This document shows, piece by piece, positions 1-17,462 of a stretch of 64,000 bases of DNA. The notes beneath the pieces were generated by a model, which made no database searches, was not told the DNA's origin, and saw only the letters and a list, made by a program, of their open reading frames with translations. Source of the DNA: Clostridium sp. OS1-26 (GTDB lineage: Bacteria; Bacillota; Clostridia; Clostridiales; Clostridiaceae); contig NZ_CP133264.1 in the NCBI RefSeq assembly GCF_030915445.1, forward strand, positions 2,108,001 to 2,172,000, written 5' to 3'. Position 1 is the first letter of the stretch; each line of letters begins with the position of its first letter. A program made the position numbers and the translations under genes.

Positions 1-1
1 T

Positions 2-241
2 GGTATTCTTTCAAATTTATCAGAAATCCTAGTTAAGGAAGGTGCTGTTGATATAGTAAAAGATTATTGGAAGATAATGAAGCCTCATCTTGAGAAGCAG
101 TTTCTAGAGGAAGCTTATGAAGTAGTTGGAAAAAGATTTGAGTATAGTTGGCAAATACGTGATTTAGAAAATAACAATAGAACAATAATTATATTTTTAA
201 AGTTAATAAATGATGGTTCGATTGAAAAGAAGAATGTTTAG
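2..241 (+). CDS. 3' end of an unidentified protein (partial)
   Basis: An open frame enters from the left edge and ends at TAG 239-241, giving the last 79 residues of a protein whose start is outside the window. The residues are mostly charged and amphipathic (for example EKQFLEEAYEVVGKRF), with no cysteine clusters, membrane segment or motif that I recognise. A hairpin with a T-run follows 24 bases later, so this gene closes its own transcription unit and is not clearly part of the formate dehydrogenase operon. No function is assigned. Confidence 0.55.
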   Translation, partial: GILSNLSEILVKEGAVDIVKDYWKIMKPHLEKQFLEEAYEVVGKRFEYSWQIRDLENNNRTIIIFLKLINDGSIEKKNV

Positions 242-264
242 TTTTAAATATTTTAGCTTTTAAT

Positions 265-309
265 AAGCCAGTACATGTGTGACGACGCACTTTGTACCGG
301 CTTTTTTAT
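265..309 (+). terminator. Rho-independent terminator
   Basis: An AAGCC-GTAC arm pairs imperfectly with GTACCGGCTT across a loop containing GTGTGACGACGCAC, followed by TTTTTTATTTT. It ends the upstream partial gene. Confidence 0.7.
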
Positions 310-319
310 TTTGTATAAA
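292..319 (+). promoter_or_regulatory. Possible fdhF promoter inside the terminator
   Basis: TTGTAC (292-297) and TATAAA (314-319) are 16 bases apart. The -35 lies in the 3' arm of the preceding terminator, and the -10 is about 36 bases before the fdhF ATG. Only 45 bases separate the terminator from fdhF, so a promoter here is plausible, but this match is weak. Confidence 0.3.
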
Positions 320-354
320 TTCTGTAAATTTAATTGTTAAGGAGTGCAATAGAA

Positions 355-2490
355 ATGGAAGAAAAAGTGTTAACGGTTTGTCCTTATTGCGGTACTGGAT
401 GCAAAATGTATCTAGTTGTTGAAGATGGACAGATAATAAGAGCTGAAGCAGCAGATGGAAGAACTAATGAAGGAAACTTATGCTTAAAGGGATATTATGG
501 CTGGGATTTCTTAAATGACCCTCAGATTTTAACTGCTAGACTAAAAAAACCTATGATAAGAAAGAATGGAGAATTAGAAGAGGTTTCATGGGATGAAGCT
601 ATTAGATTTGTCGCAGATAGATTAATTGCTATAAAAGAAAAATATGGTCCAGATGCTATTATGGGAACTGGTTCTGCAAGAGGACCAGGAAATGAAGCAA
701 ATTATGTGATGCAAAAATTTATGAGAGCAGTAATCGGAACTAATAATATAGACCACTGTGCTAGAGTTTGACATGCTCCTTCAGTAGCCGGTCTGGCTTA
801 CTCATTAGGAAATGGTGCAATGTCTAATTCTATCCCTGAAATAGAAAATACAGATTTATTATTTATATTTGGATATAATGGTGCCGATTCTCACCCAATT
901 GTTGCAAGAAGAATAATTAAGGCTAAAGAAAAAGGTGCTAAAATTATTGTAACTGACCCTAGAATAACTGAATCAGTGAGAATTGCTGATTTATGGTTGC
1001 CTTTAAAAGGTGGTACAAATATGGCATTAGTAAATGCTTTTGGTAACGTCTTAATAAATGAAGGCCTTTATGATAAAGAATATGTTGAAAAGTATGTTGA
1101 AGGCTTTGAAAATTATAAGGCTTCTGTGGAAAAATATACACCTGAATATGCTGAAAAAATAACTGGAGTTAGTGCAGACGATATTAAAAAGGCTATGAGA
1201 GAATATGCAAGTGCTGAGAATGCTATGATTTTATATGGAATGGGTGTTTGTCAATTTTCTCAAGCAGTTGATGTAGTAAAAGGATTGGCTTCCTTAGCAT
1301 TGTTAACAGGTAATTTTGGAAGACCTAACGTAGGTATTGGACCAGTGCGTGGCCAAAATAATGTACAAGGTACTTGTGATATGGGGACACTTCCTAATGT
1401 ATTCCCAGGATATCAAGATGTTACAGATGATAAAGCAAGAGAAAAATTTGAGAAAGCATGGGGAGTTAAGCTTCCAAGTAAACTAGGATATAAGCTAACG
1501 GAGGTACCTCATTTAGCGTTACATGAAGATAAAATTAAGGCTTACTACATTTTTGGAGAAGATCCTGTTCAGAGTGATCCTAATGCTGGTGAAGTAAGAG
1601 AAGTTCTAGATCATTTAGAATTAGTAATAGTTCAGGATATCTTCATGAACAAGACAGCACTTCATGCTGATGTAATATTACCTGCTACTGCATGGGGAGA
1701 ACATGAGGGAGTATATTCATCTGCTGACCGTGGATTCCAAAGATTTAGAAAAGCAATAGAGGCAAAAGGAGATGTAAAACCTGACTGGCAGATTATATGT
1801 GAAGTGGCTACTGCCATGGGTTATCCGATGAGTTATAAAAATACAGAGGAAATTTGGGACGAAATGAGAAGCCTGTGTCCAAGTTTTGCTGGGGCAAGTT
1901 ATAAGAAAATCGATGAATTAGGAAGTATTCAATGGCCTTGTCCTACTGAAGAACATAAAGGTACTCCATACTTATATGAAGGTAACGACTTTACTACGCC
2001 TAGTGGTAAAGGACAATTATTTGCCTCTGAGTGGAGACCGCCTATGGAATTACCTGATGAGGAGTATCCATTAAGTTTATCAACTGTAAGAGAAGTAGGA
2101 CACTACTCTGTAAGGACTATGACCGGAAACTGCCGTGCACTGCAACAGCTAGCAGATGAACCTGGATATATTCAAGTGAGCCTAGAAGATGGAAAAGAAC
2201 TCGGAATCGGAGATCAAGAGCTGGTAAGAATAAGCTCACGTAGAGGAAGCATAATAGCAAGGGCGCTAATTACTGACAGAGTAAAAAAAGGTGCTACCTA
2301 CATGACATATCAATGGTGGATTGGAGCTTGTAATGAGTTAACAAGTGATCATATGGACCCTATTTCCAAAACCCCTGAGTATAAGTATTGTGCGATAAAA
2401 GTGGAAAAAATCCAAGATCAAGCATGGGCTGAACAATATGTAAGAGATGAATATGATAAGCTTAGAAAACAAATGCATGTAAAAAGATAA
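355..2490 (+). CDS. fdhF: Selenocysteine-containing formate dehydrogenase H
   Basis: Molybdopterin oxidoreductase of 711 residues (E. coli FdhF has 715) that interconverts formate and CO2. The start is ATG 355, 10 bases after GGAG. Cys9, Cys12, Cys16 and Cys43 form the N-terminal [4Fe-4S] site and Lys45 follows it. The frame meets TGA at 769-771 (codon 139) and continues unbroken to TAA at 2490. Flanking residues are DHCARV-(U)-HAPSVAGL, the active-site signature of selenocysteine FDHs, so the TGA is read as selenocysteine and the two open frames are one gene. A SECIS-like hairpin follows the TGA. The C-terminal molybdopterin dinucleotide domain is intact. Neighbours are two HycB-like ferredoxins and an [FeFe] hydrogenase, pointing to H2-linked CO2 reduction or formate-hydrogen lyase rather than NAD-linked FDH. 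The selD/selA/selB/selC genes it needs are not in the window. Confidence 0.95.
769..802 (+). promoter_or_regulatory. Selenocysteine UGA codon and bacterial SECIS hairpin
   Basis: TGA 769-771 is followed by a stem: AGTA (783-786) and GCC (787-789) pair with GGC (795-797) and TACT (799-802), closing the loop GGTCT (790-794) with one bulged T at 798. The GGUCU loop and its roughly 11-base distance from the UGA match the E. coli fdhF SECIS that SelB binds. The pairing was read directly; SelB binding is inferred. Confidence 0.85.
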
Positions 2491-2649
2491 ATAAATTTAT
2501 GTAATATATCATATTGAAATGTTATACTAATATAAGTGGATAATAATTGTAAAAATTAAATATTTTAGATATGTAGACTAAAAATAGAAGAGTAATAATA
2601 AAGCACAATATTAAAACTTACATATAAAATTAAGAAAGGTGGAGTGAAG

Positions 2650-3237
2650 ATGAAAACAACTTCTAATTCATTTGTTGTAGCTAATTCAAACAAATGTATA
2701 GGGTGTAAAGCTTGTGAAGTAGCATGCTTTACGGTTCATAATGGAAATAACAATGTTGTTGCTACCGTTGGAACTGTTACAACTCCTATTATTCCAAGAT
2801 TAAATGTTATTAGAGGCGAAGGATATGCTATGCCAGTTCAATGCAGACAGTGCGAGGATGCACCTTGTGCTAATGTATGTCCTGTAGGAGCAATTAAGCA
2901 AGAAAACAACATAATTGTAGTTGATGAAAAAGCTTGCATAGGTTGCAAGACATGCCTAATGGCTTGTCCTGTTGGAGCGATAGATTTACTGCCTCAATAC
3001 AATAAAGGAGAAGAAGTAATTCAGATCAACTTAATGGAAGATGGAGAAGATGGTCTAAAGGAGAAAGTAAAAAGCGTTGCTTATAAATGCGATTTGTGTA
3101 GGGAAAACGGAAAGCCAGCTTGTGTAAATGCTTGTCCTCAGAAAGTTCTAACTCTAGTAACACCTGAAAAAGAGAAAAAAGCTCGTAATAAAGCGGCTGC
3201 ATTGAGTTTATTGGAAACAGTAAAAAACTACAAATAG
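2650..3237 (+). CDS. hycB: HycB/HydN-like 4x[4Fe-4S] electron carrier
   Basis: Polyferredoxin of 195 residues that would pass electrons between the formate dehydrogenase and hydrogenase subunits. Four cysteine sets are visible: 16/19/22/26, 65/68/73/77, 96/99/102/106 and 147/150/158/162, including CRQCEDAPCANVCP, typical of HycB, HydN and CooF proteins. ATG 2650 is preferred over an upstream in-frame GTG at 2644 because AAAGGTGGAG sits just before it. The basic C-terminal tail (about 173-195) is predicted helical. In the family, HycB C-terminal helices build filaments in hydrogen-dependent CO2 reductases; whether that holds here is unknown. It lies 159 bases after fdhF and 36 bases before hydA, so the genes are probably cotranscribed. 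Confidence 0.88.
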   Translation: MKTTSNSFVVANSNKCIGCKACEVACFTVHNGNNNVVATVGTVTTPIIPRLNVIRGEGYAMPVQCRQCEDAPCANVCPVGAIKQENNIIVVDEKACIGCKTCLMACPVGAIDLLPQYNKGEEVIQINLMEDGEDGLKEKVKSVAYKCDLCRENGKPACVNACPQKVLTLVTPEKEKKARNKAAALSLLETVKNYK

Positions 3238-3273
3238 AATATTACTTCAATTGTAAGGAGAGGAAAGTTAAAT

Positions 3274-4650
3274 ATGTCAATAAATATAATTAATATTGAT
3301 AAGGGGCTATGTACAGGATGCAGACGTTGTGCGGAAGTTTGCCCTGTTAATGCTATAGAAGGTGAAGATGGAAAACCTCAAATTATAAATTCAGATCGTT
3401 GTGTTGTTTGTGGACAATGTGTGCAAATCTGCAATGTATATGCTTCAAGTTTTGAAGAGGATATAGAGTCTAGAAATAAAAAACTTGAACAAAGAGGAGC
3501 ACTAGAAAGCGTTAGAGAGCCACTTTTTGCTGCATACAATGTAGGACATGCTAAGTTAGTTAAGGAAGCACTATCTAATCCTAGATTGTATAAACTTGTA
3601 CAATGTGCTCCTGCTGTAAGAGTTGCTTTAGCAGAAGAATTTGGAATGCCACTTGGAACTTTAACTCCTGGAAAGATGGCAGCAGCACTTCGTCGTTTGA
3701 ATTTTGATAAAGTATATGATACTAACTTTGCGGCAGATCTGACTATAATGGAAGAAGGCAGTGAATTAATACAAAGAGTAACTAATGGTAAAAATTTACC
3801 GATGTTTACTTCCTGCTGTCCTGCTTGGGTAAAATTTGCTGAGCAAGAGTATCCAGAGCTCTTAAATCATCTTTCAAGCTGCAAATCGCCACAGCAGATG
3901 GGTGGAGTACTTTTTAAAACTTATGGAGCTAAAATAGATGATATAGATCCAGCTAAAATTTTTAGTGTAGCTATTATGCCGTGCACATGCAAGCAATTTG
4001 AATGCGATAGACCAGAAATGAATGATAGTGGATATAAAGATGTGGATGTAGTTTTAACTACAAGAGAGTTAGCTCAGTTAATTAAAGATATGGAAATTGA
4101 TTTTAATAATTTACCGAATGAAGAATTTGATTCAGCATTAGGAAACTATTCTGGTGCTGGCACTATTTTTGGTGTTACAGGCGGCGTTATGGAAGCTGCA
4201 TTAAGAACGGGGTACGAGCTAATTACTAAAGAAACCATTCCTAACATAGACTTAGAGTTTGTCAGGGGAGGTAATGGAGTAAGAAAGGCTACTGTCGAAG
4301 TAGGAAGTTTGGAGTTAAAGGTTGCCGTAGTTTCAGGATTAAAAAATGTAGTGCCATTATTGGAAGATGTGAAAAAAGGAAAATGTGACTTCCATTTCAT
4401 AGAAGTAATGACTTGTCCAGAAGGCTGTATCAGTGGTGGAGGACAACCAAAGCTTCTTTTAGAAGAATATAGAGAAGTTGCATATGAGCAAAGAAAAGCT
4501 GCTACTTATAACCATGACTCTAAATTAGAAATAAGAAAATCTCATGAAAATCCTGATATTATAAAATTATATGATGAGTTCTTAGGTGAGCCATTAGGTC
4601 ACCAATCTCACCATCTTTTACACACTAAGTATACGTCAAGAAAGGAGTAA
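3274..4650 (+). CDS. hydA: [FeFe] hydrogenase, HydA2/HDCR type
   Basis: Iron-only hydrogenase of 458 residues. The N-terminus carries two [4Fe-4S] clusters (Cys13/16/19/23 and Cys43/46/49/53). The H-cluster motifs are all present: TSCCPAW at 179-185 with SSCKSPQQM at 201-209, MPCTCKQFE at 235-243, and TCPEGCISGGGQP at 380-392. The proton-relay cysteine in TSCCP is kept, which favours a catalytic rather than a sensory enzyme. It lacks the extra [2Fe-2S] and third accessory domain of larger monomeric clostridial hydrogenases. Its size and place between two hycB genes after fdhF match HydA2 of Acetobacterium/Thermoanaerobacter HDCR. The stop overlaps the ribosome binding site of the next gene. 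HydEFG maturases are not in the window. Confidence 0.93.
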   Translation: MSINIINIDKGLCTGCRRCAEVCPVNAIEGEDGKPQIINSDRCVVCGQCVQICNVYASSFEEDIESRNKKLEQRGALESVREPLFAAYNVGHAKLVKEALSNPRLYKLVQCAPAVRVALAEEFGMPLGTLTPGKMAAALRRLNFDKVYDTNFAADLTIMEEGSELIQRVTNGKNLPMFTSCCPAWVKFAEQEYPELLNHLSSCKSPQQMGGVLFKTYGAKIDDIDPAKIFSVAIMPCTCKQFECDRPEMNDSGYKDVDVVLTTRELAQLIKDMEIDFNNLPNEEFDSALGNYSGAGTIFGVTGGVMEAALRTGYELITKETIPNIDLEFVRGGNGVRKATVEVGSLELKVAVVSGLKNVVPLLEDVKKGKCDFHFIEVMTCPEGCISGGGQPKLLLEEYREVAYEQRKAATYNHDSKLEIRKSHENPDIIKLYDEFLGEPLGHQSHHLLHTKYTSRKE

Positions 4651-4655
4651 GGGTA

Positions 4656-5231
4656 ATGAATACTTTTGTAGTTGCAGATCCTAATAAATGTATAGGGTGC
4701 AGAACCTGTGAAATTGCTTGTGTTGTAGCTCACTCCGATACAAATATATTTACATCACAAAGCTCTGAGATTGAATTTTATCCACGTTTAAGTGTTGTAA
4801 AAACCGCCCAGGTAAGTGCGCCAATTCAGTGTAGACAATGTGAGGATGCACCTTGTGCCAATGCATGCCCAAATGGCTCTATTACAAATAAGAATGGAGT
4901 TGTTTATATTAATAGAACAACTTGCGTAGGTTGCAAGACCTGTCTTGTAGCATGCCCTCTAGGAGCTATTGAGTTGGTCTCAGAGTATAATAAGGGAGAA
5001 AAAGTATTGCAGCAAGGACTAAAGGTTATTGATTCTGGAAAGCTATGCTTTAAAGAAAAAATAGTAGCTAATAAATGTGATTTATGTATAGGAAGAGAAA
5101 AAGGGCCAGCTTGTGTAGAAGTTTGTCCTACTAATGCATTTAATATAATTAAATCTGATAAGCTTACTCAATCAGTTAAGGATAAGAGAAAAAAGAGCGC
5201 ATTAGAATTATCTCATATTACAGCAAAATAA
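4656..5231 (+). CDS. hycB: Second HycB-like 4x[4Fe-4S] electron carrier
   Basis: A 191-residue paralogue of the hycB at 2650, with cysteine sets 12/15/18/22, 59/62/67/71, 90/93/96/100 and 141/144/153/157. The AAAGGAG ribosome binding site lies inside the end of hydA and the ATG is 5 bases past the hydA stop, so translation is probably coupled. Two HycB-type subunits per cluster is the arrangement of HDCR complexes, where one carrier sits on FdhF and the other on HydA. The C-terminus again ends in a lysine-rich helix (about 168-191). A terminator follows directly. Confidence 0.88.
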   Translation: MNTFVVADPNKCIGCRTCEIACVVAHSDTNIFTSQSSEIEFYPRLSVVKTAQVSAPIQCRQCEDAPCANACPNGSITNKNGVVYINRTTCVGCKTCLVACPLGAIELVSEYNKGEKVLQQGLKVIDSGKLCFKEKIVANKCDLCIGREKGPACVEVCPTNAFNIIKSDKLTQSVKDKRKKSALELSHITAK

Positions 5232-5258
5232 TAATCGAGATTAAGAATTATAATATGA

Positions 5259-5287
5259 AAACTCCGGCGTGCCAGCTGGAGTTTTTA
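5259..5287 (+). terminator. Terminator of the fdhF-hydA operon
   Basis: AACTCCGGC and GCTGGAGTT pair around a short loop, followed by TTTTT. It separates the operon from the rRNA promoter region. Confidence 0.8.
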
Positions 5288-5628
5288 AAATACAATCGAT
5301 TCTGAGCAGTAAACTGAATCAGGTGTATCAACAACTTAAATATTGAGTATATGTGAGTATAATAAAGAATTACTATATTAATCTTACAAAATGATAGCTA
5401 TAATAAATGTTCTATATAGTAAATCATGATAAGATAACATTCGTCGCTTGAGTGAGCGGCAAACAAGTTAAAAAAGTTAGTCAAAAATATGTTGACAACA
5501 AGTTAGCTTGTGTGATACTATAATGAAGCTGTCAAGAGTAGCTAAGCTTAACAAAAAGAATTCAAAAAAAGTTCTTGACAAAGTTAAGTAAGTATGAGAA
5601 AATGTATAAGCTGTCTTGAACGACAGAT
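5288..5628 (+). promoter_or_regulatory. Promoter region of rRNA operon 1
   Basis: No gene is seen here. Two promoters are legible: TTGACA (5492-5497), 17 bases, GATACT (5515-5520); and TTGACA (5575-5580) with GAAAAT (5598-5603). Upstream, CATGATAAGATAAC is followed by a small hairpin, GTCGCT/AGCGGC (about 5443-5460). The stretch 5298-5477 resembles the region before the tRNA at 11845, so the leader was duplicated with the operon. Confidence 0.7.
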
Positions 5629-5650
5629 GATCCTTGAAAATTAAACAGAG
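5629..5650 (+). other. 5' arm of the 16S precursor processing stem
   Basis: This 22-base arm pairs with 7308-7329 with a single mismatch, enclosing 16S in a long stem of the type cut by RNase III. An equivalent arm precedes 16S of operon 2. Confidence 0.75.
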
Positions 5651-5751
5651 GTTAAAAATCAAGATGATTTTTATTAAGTAAACTAAACCAGCAATTCTTT
5701 TGAACTACTTGTTAGTAGTCAAAAACAACAGTAATGAGCATTCAAACTTTT

Positions 5752-7267
<1,516 letters not shown>

Positions 7268-7446
7268 TCGACAAGATAGGTAATTCTATCTTGAAGGTTT
7301 GTTTACACTCTGTTTAATTTTGAAGGATCATAGTATTCTTCAATTGTTCTTTGAAAATTGCACAGTGATATATAAATAAAAGTAAAGCTGAAGGTAAAAC
7401 TACTTATTATATAAGTAAGTAACCTTTGTAGATTTAAGAATTAATA

Positions 7447-7567
7447 TAAATTAATAGTAGCGAGCAGAACAAGGAAGCAACCGAATGAGGAGCGGAGTTT
7501 ACTTTAAGGTAAATGAGCACCGCAGTGAGGGAAGCTGACGCAGTAATGCGAAGGTAATATTAATTTA
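7447..7567 (+). ncRNA. Structured rRNA-spacer element, copy A (16S-23S)
   Basis: This is one of four related ~120-nt elements found in every rRNA spacer of the window. The outer stem is TAAATTAATA (7447-7456) with TATTAATTTA (7558-7567), a perfect 10-bp match. The core contains GCGG, TTTAC, loop, GTAAA and CCGC. It lies inside the 23S precursor stem, whose 16-bp perfect arms are 7353-7368 and 10472-10487. No tRNA is present in this spacer. Confidence 0.7.
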
Positions 7568-7569
7568 GA

Positions 7570-10464
<2,895 letters not shown>

Positions 10465-10531
10465 ATATAATTCACTGTGCAATTTTCAGAGAACAAATAT
10501 TTGAAAATTTGTTGTTGCAAAAAGTAGCAAC

Positions 10532-10651
10532 AAAATTGATAGAAGCGAGTAGATCGAGGAAAAGTATGAGTGAGGAGCGGAGTTTACTGGTAAGTAAATG
10601 AGCACCGCAGTGAATGCTTTGACGAAGAGATGCGAAGCTTATAGCAATTTT
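10532..10651 (+). ncRNA. Structured rRNA-spacer element, copy B (23S-5S)
   Basis: Same element as copy A, here between 23S and 5S. The outer stem AAAATTG (10532-10538) pairs with CAATTTT (10645-10651), then AAGC pairs with GCTT. The core keeps GCGGAGTTTAC and GTAAATGAGCACCGC. The outer stem differs from copy A but stays paired. Confidence 0.7.
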
Positions 10652-10657
10652 CCTAAA

Positions 10658-10774
10658 TCTGGTGGTAATGACGTGAAGGATACACCCGTTCCCATTCCGA
10701 ACACGAAGGTTAAGCTTCATAGTGCCGATGGTACTGCAGGGGAGACCCTGTGGAAGAGTAGGTCGTCGCCAGGT
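10658..10774 (+). rRNA. rrf: 5S ribosomal RNA, operon 1
   Basis: About 117 nt. The terminal stem forms between TCTGGTGG and CGCCAGG, and the conserved CCCATTCCGAACACG is present. Operon 2 differs at several single positions. Confidence 0.95.
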
Positions 10775-10784
10775 AATATGAAAG

Positions 10785-10811
10785 ACACTAAGCAAATGCT
10801 TGGTGTTTTTT
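10785..10811 (+). terminator. Terminator of rRNA operon 1
   Basis: ACACTAAGC pairs with GCTTGGTGT across AAAT, followed by seven T. The same hairpin ends operon 2. Confidence 0.9.
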
Positions 10812-11055
10812 TATTTGCATGGAAATAAATATAGGCATAATCTATAATAGAACTTTATAATTTGCAAAATTAATATAGAAGTATATCTAACAAATTATAT
10901 TTACATATATCACTATATACTTAGGAGCACAATTTAATATATCAGTAAGAATTAATTGTATCAAACCAATTCTAACTTAGTTTTAAATTGAATTTATGAA
11001 ATTTTATAGATTTAGCCTTATTAAAAGATTAATGCATAAATTAGAATTGGTATAT

Positions 11056-11321
11056 GTTGGTTAAAATTATATCCGATATAATGAATATAAAAAATAATTA
11101 ACTTTAAGTTCATATATTATAAGCAAGGAATTTAATAACTAAGTTCAGATAACTTAAAACATGTAAAGGTAGGTGAAAATGTGGATAAAAGAAAAAAGAT
11201 TAAATTAAAAAAGAAAAAAACATAATCTTTGTAGCTACAGTGGGCTTATTCTCAGCTATCATACTAGCTTTTAGTACAGTTAAGTTTATGAACTTCATAA
11301 GTGATAAAGCAAACTCAGCCT
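11056..11321 (+). pseudogene. Remnant of capA promoter region and 5' end
   Basis: This stretch closely matches 18405-18665, the upstream region and first ~40 codons of the intact CapA gene. The start codon equivalent is GTG 11181. Small deletions after codon 13 break the frame, and the rest (transmembrane segment LAFSTVKFMNFI) is in another frame. The similarity ends near 11321, where unrelated sequence begins. It lies between the two rrn operons, so it looks like one end of a duplicated segment. The 240 bases before it, from the rrn terminator, hold no gene that I can see. Confidence 0.75.
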
Positions 11322-11560
11322 CTTTTTTAATACTCTTTCGGAGCATGGGACCAATTTGTTGTATATCATCTCGAATATCATATAAAAGTTCTAAAGCTGC
11401 AGTTGCCTCTAATTTTTCGCTTGGTATTTCTACCATATTTGCAAAAATAGAGGTTTCAGTTCTGGATGCGACCAAAGGTGATTCTACGTTATCAACGTAT
11501 ACAAGAGTTCTTCTTCCAGGACCGCACTCGTCTTCAATGCGCTCTAAACTGATAATTTTG
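11322..11560 (-). pseudogene. Internal fragment of an unidentified protein
   Basis: On the minus strand an open frame encodes a well-formed internal protein segment, with CGPGRRTLVYVDNVESPLV followed by ASRTETSIFANMVEIPSEKL. It has neither a plausible start nor a proper end: a stop lies just upstream of NKIISLER, and downstream it runs into antisense capA debris. I do not recognise the family. It appears to be a piece of another gene captured between the rRNA operons. The rest, to 11844, resembles the upstream region of operon 1 and has no gene. Confidence 0.5.
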
Positions 11561-11844
11561 TTATTCTACATCTTAATTTTAGTTATAAAGAGAGAGGCAT
11601 AGAGGGGGAGATCTACTGATCTTAGCTTGGATATTATTGTCTATAATCAAATATTTTCATATAAACTGAGTCAGGCGTATCACTATATTAAATAATGAGC
11701 ATACTAAAGAATGAATGAGAATTGTGATGATCATTTGAAATGAAGATATGTATCACTGGTTTTTTATATCTACATACATGATAAAATATCACTTGTCGCT
11801 TGAAGGAGCGGCAACACAAACAAGAAATAGTCACAATACAATAT

Positions 11845-11920
<76 letters not shown>

Positions 11921-11927
11921 AAAAGTA

Positions 11928-12170
11928 TTGACAACAAATTAGGTTGTATGATACTATCTAAAAGCTGTCTAATGCATAGCTTAAAATTAAGCTCAGTAAT
12001 TGTTAATTTGGGAATAAATTGCTAATTGACAGATAGAGACAAGCATGATAAGATGTAAATCCAATCGCAAATCAGCGATAACTTGGTGAAGTTGAATTGG
12101 TAATAAATTACTAGTTGACGAACTGAGGTAAACATGATAAGATATAAATCCAGTCGCAAATGAGCGACAT
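11928..12170 (+). promoter_or_regulatory. Stacked promoters of rRNA operon 2
   Basis: Three promoters are legible: TTGACA (11928) -16- GATACT (11950); TTGACA (12026) -17- TAAGAT (12049); TTGACG (12115) -17- TAAGAT (12138). The last two belong to a duplicated unit, since each -10 is followed by TAAATCCA and a small hairpin (TCGC/GCGA) about 15 bases on. From 12175 the leader matches operon 1, including the 16S processing arm. Confidence 0.75.
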
Positions 12171-12293
12171 GATCCTTGAAAATTAAACAGAGTTTAGAAG
12201 TCAAAATGACTTTTATTAAGTAAACTAAACCAGCAATTCTTTTGAACTACTTGTTAGTAGTCAAAAACAACAGTAATGAGCATTCAAACTTTT

Positions 12294-13809
<1,516 letters not shown>

Positions 13810-14020
13810 TCGACAAGATAGGTAATTCTATCTTGAAGGTTTGTTTACACTCTGTTTAATTTTGAAGGATCATAGTATTCTTCAATTGTTCTTTGAAAAT
13901 TGCACAGTGATATATAAATAAAAGTAAAGCTAAAGGTAAAACTACTTATTATATAAGTAATGAACTTTTGTAGATTTTTAAGTTTCATGAGTAGAACTAG
14001 ATTTTATGAATGAAACCAAG

Positions 14021-14140
14021 AAAATTGATAGAAGCGAGCAAATCGAGGAAAGACCCGAGCGAGGAGCGGAGTTTACTGACTGGTAAATGAGCACCACAGG
14101 GAGGGACTTGACGAAGGGCTGCGAAGCTTATAGCAATTTT
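14021..14140 (+). ncRNA. Structured rRNA-spacer element, copy C (16S-23S)
   Basis: The outer stem is AAAATTG (14021-14027) with CAATTTT (14134-14140). The core GCGGAGTTTAC/GTAAATGAGCACC is kept. Unlike copy A in the same spacer position of operon 1, its outer stem is of the copy B/D type, so spacer modules have been exchanged between positions. Confidence 0.7.
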
Positions 14141-14148
14141 CGATTAAA

Positions 14149-17044
<2,896 letters not shown>

Positions 17045-17104
17045 ATATAATTCACTGTGCAATTTTCAGAGAACAAGTATTTCTGAAAGCAAAAAGTAAT
17101 AACT

Positions 17105-17226
17105 AAAAATTGATAGAAGCGAGTAGTACAAGGAAGCGACTGAACGAGGAACAGAGTTTACTGATCTGTAAATGAGTACCGCAGGGAGGGAGCTGACGCA
17201 GTAATACGAAGCTTACAGCAATTTTT
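17105..17226 (+). ncRNA. Structured rRNA-spacer element, copy D (23S-5S)
   Basis: The outer stem AAAAATTG (17105-17112) pairs with CAATTTTT (17219-17226). The core has drifted (CAGAGTTTAC, GTAAATGAGTACCGC) but its central TTTAC/GTAAA pairing is kept. Confidence 0.7.
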
Positions 17227-17231
17227 GAAGA

Positions 17232-17348
17232 TCTGGTGGTAATGACGTGAAGGTAACACCCGTTCCCATTCCGAACACGACGGTTAAGCTTCATAGTGCC
17301 AATGGTACTGCAGGGGAGACCCTGTGGAAGAGTAGGTCGTCGCCAGGT
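17232..17348 (+). rRNA. rrf: 5S ribosomal RNA, operon 2
   Basis: Same structure as the copy at 10658. It differs at a few positions, for example AACACGACGG in place of AACACGAAGG. Confidence 0.95.
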
Positions 17349-17358
17349 AATATGAAAG

Positions 17359-17386
17359 ACACTAAGCAAATGCTTGGTGTTTTTTT
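17359..17386 (+). terminator. Terminator of rRNA operon 2
   Basis: ACACTAAGC, AAAT, GCTTGGTGT and a T-run, identical to the operon 1 terminator. Confidence 0.9.
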
Positions 17387-17462
17387 ATTTTTGTATAAAG
17401 CCCAGAGCTGTGGTTCTCACACTTATTCTTAAGCTTTCTTCAATATAGTTGAGGAATTTAAA

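Noticed and set aside
769..819. Nonsense mutation splitting formate dehydrogenase into two genes
   Set aside because: The TGA sits exactly at the family's selenocysteine position with a SECIS hairpin; the second ATG at 820 has no ribosome binding site.
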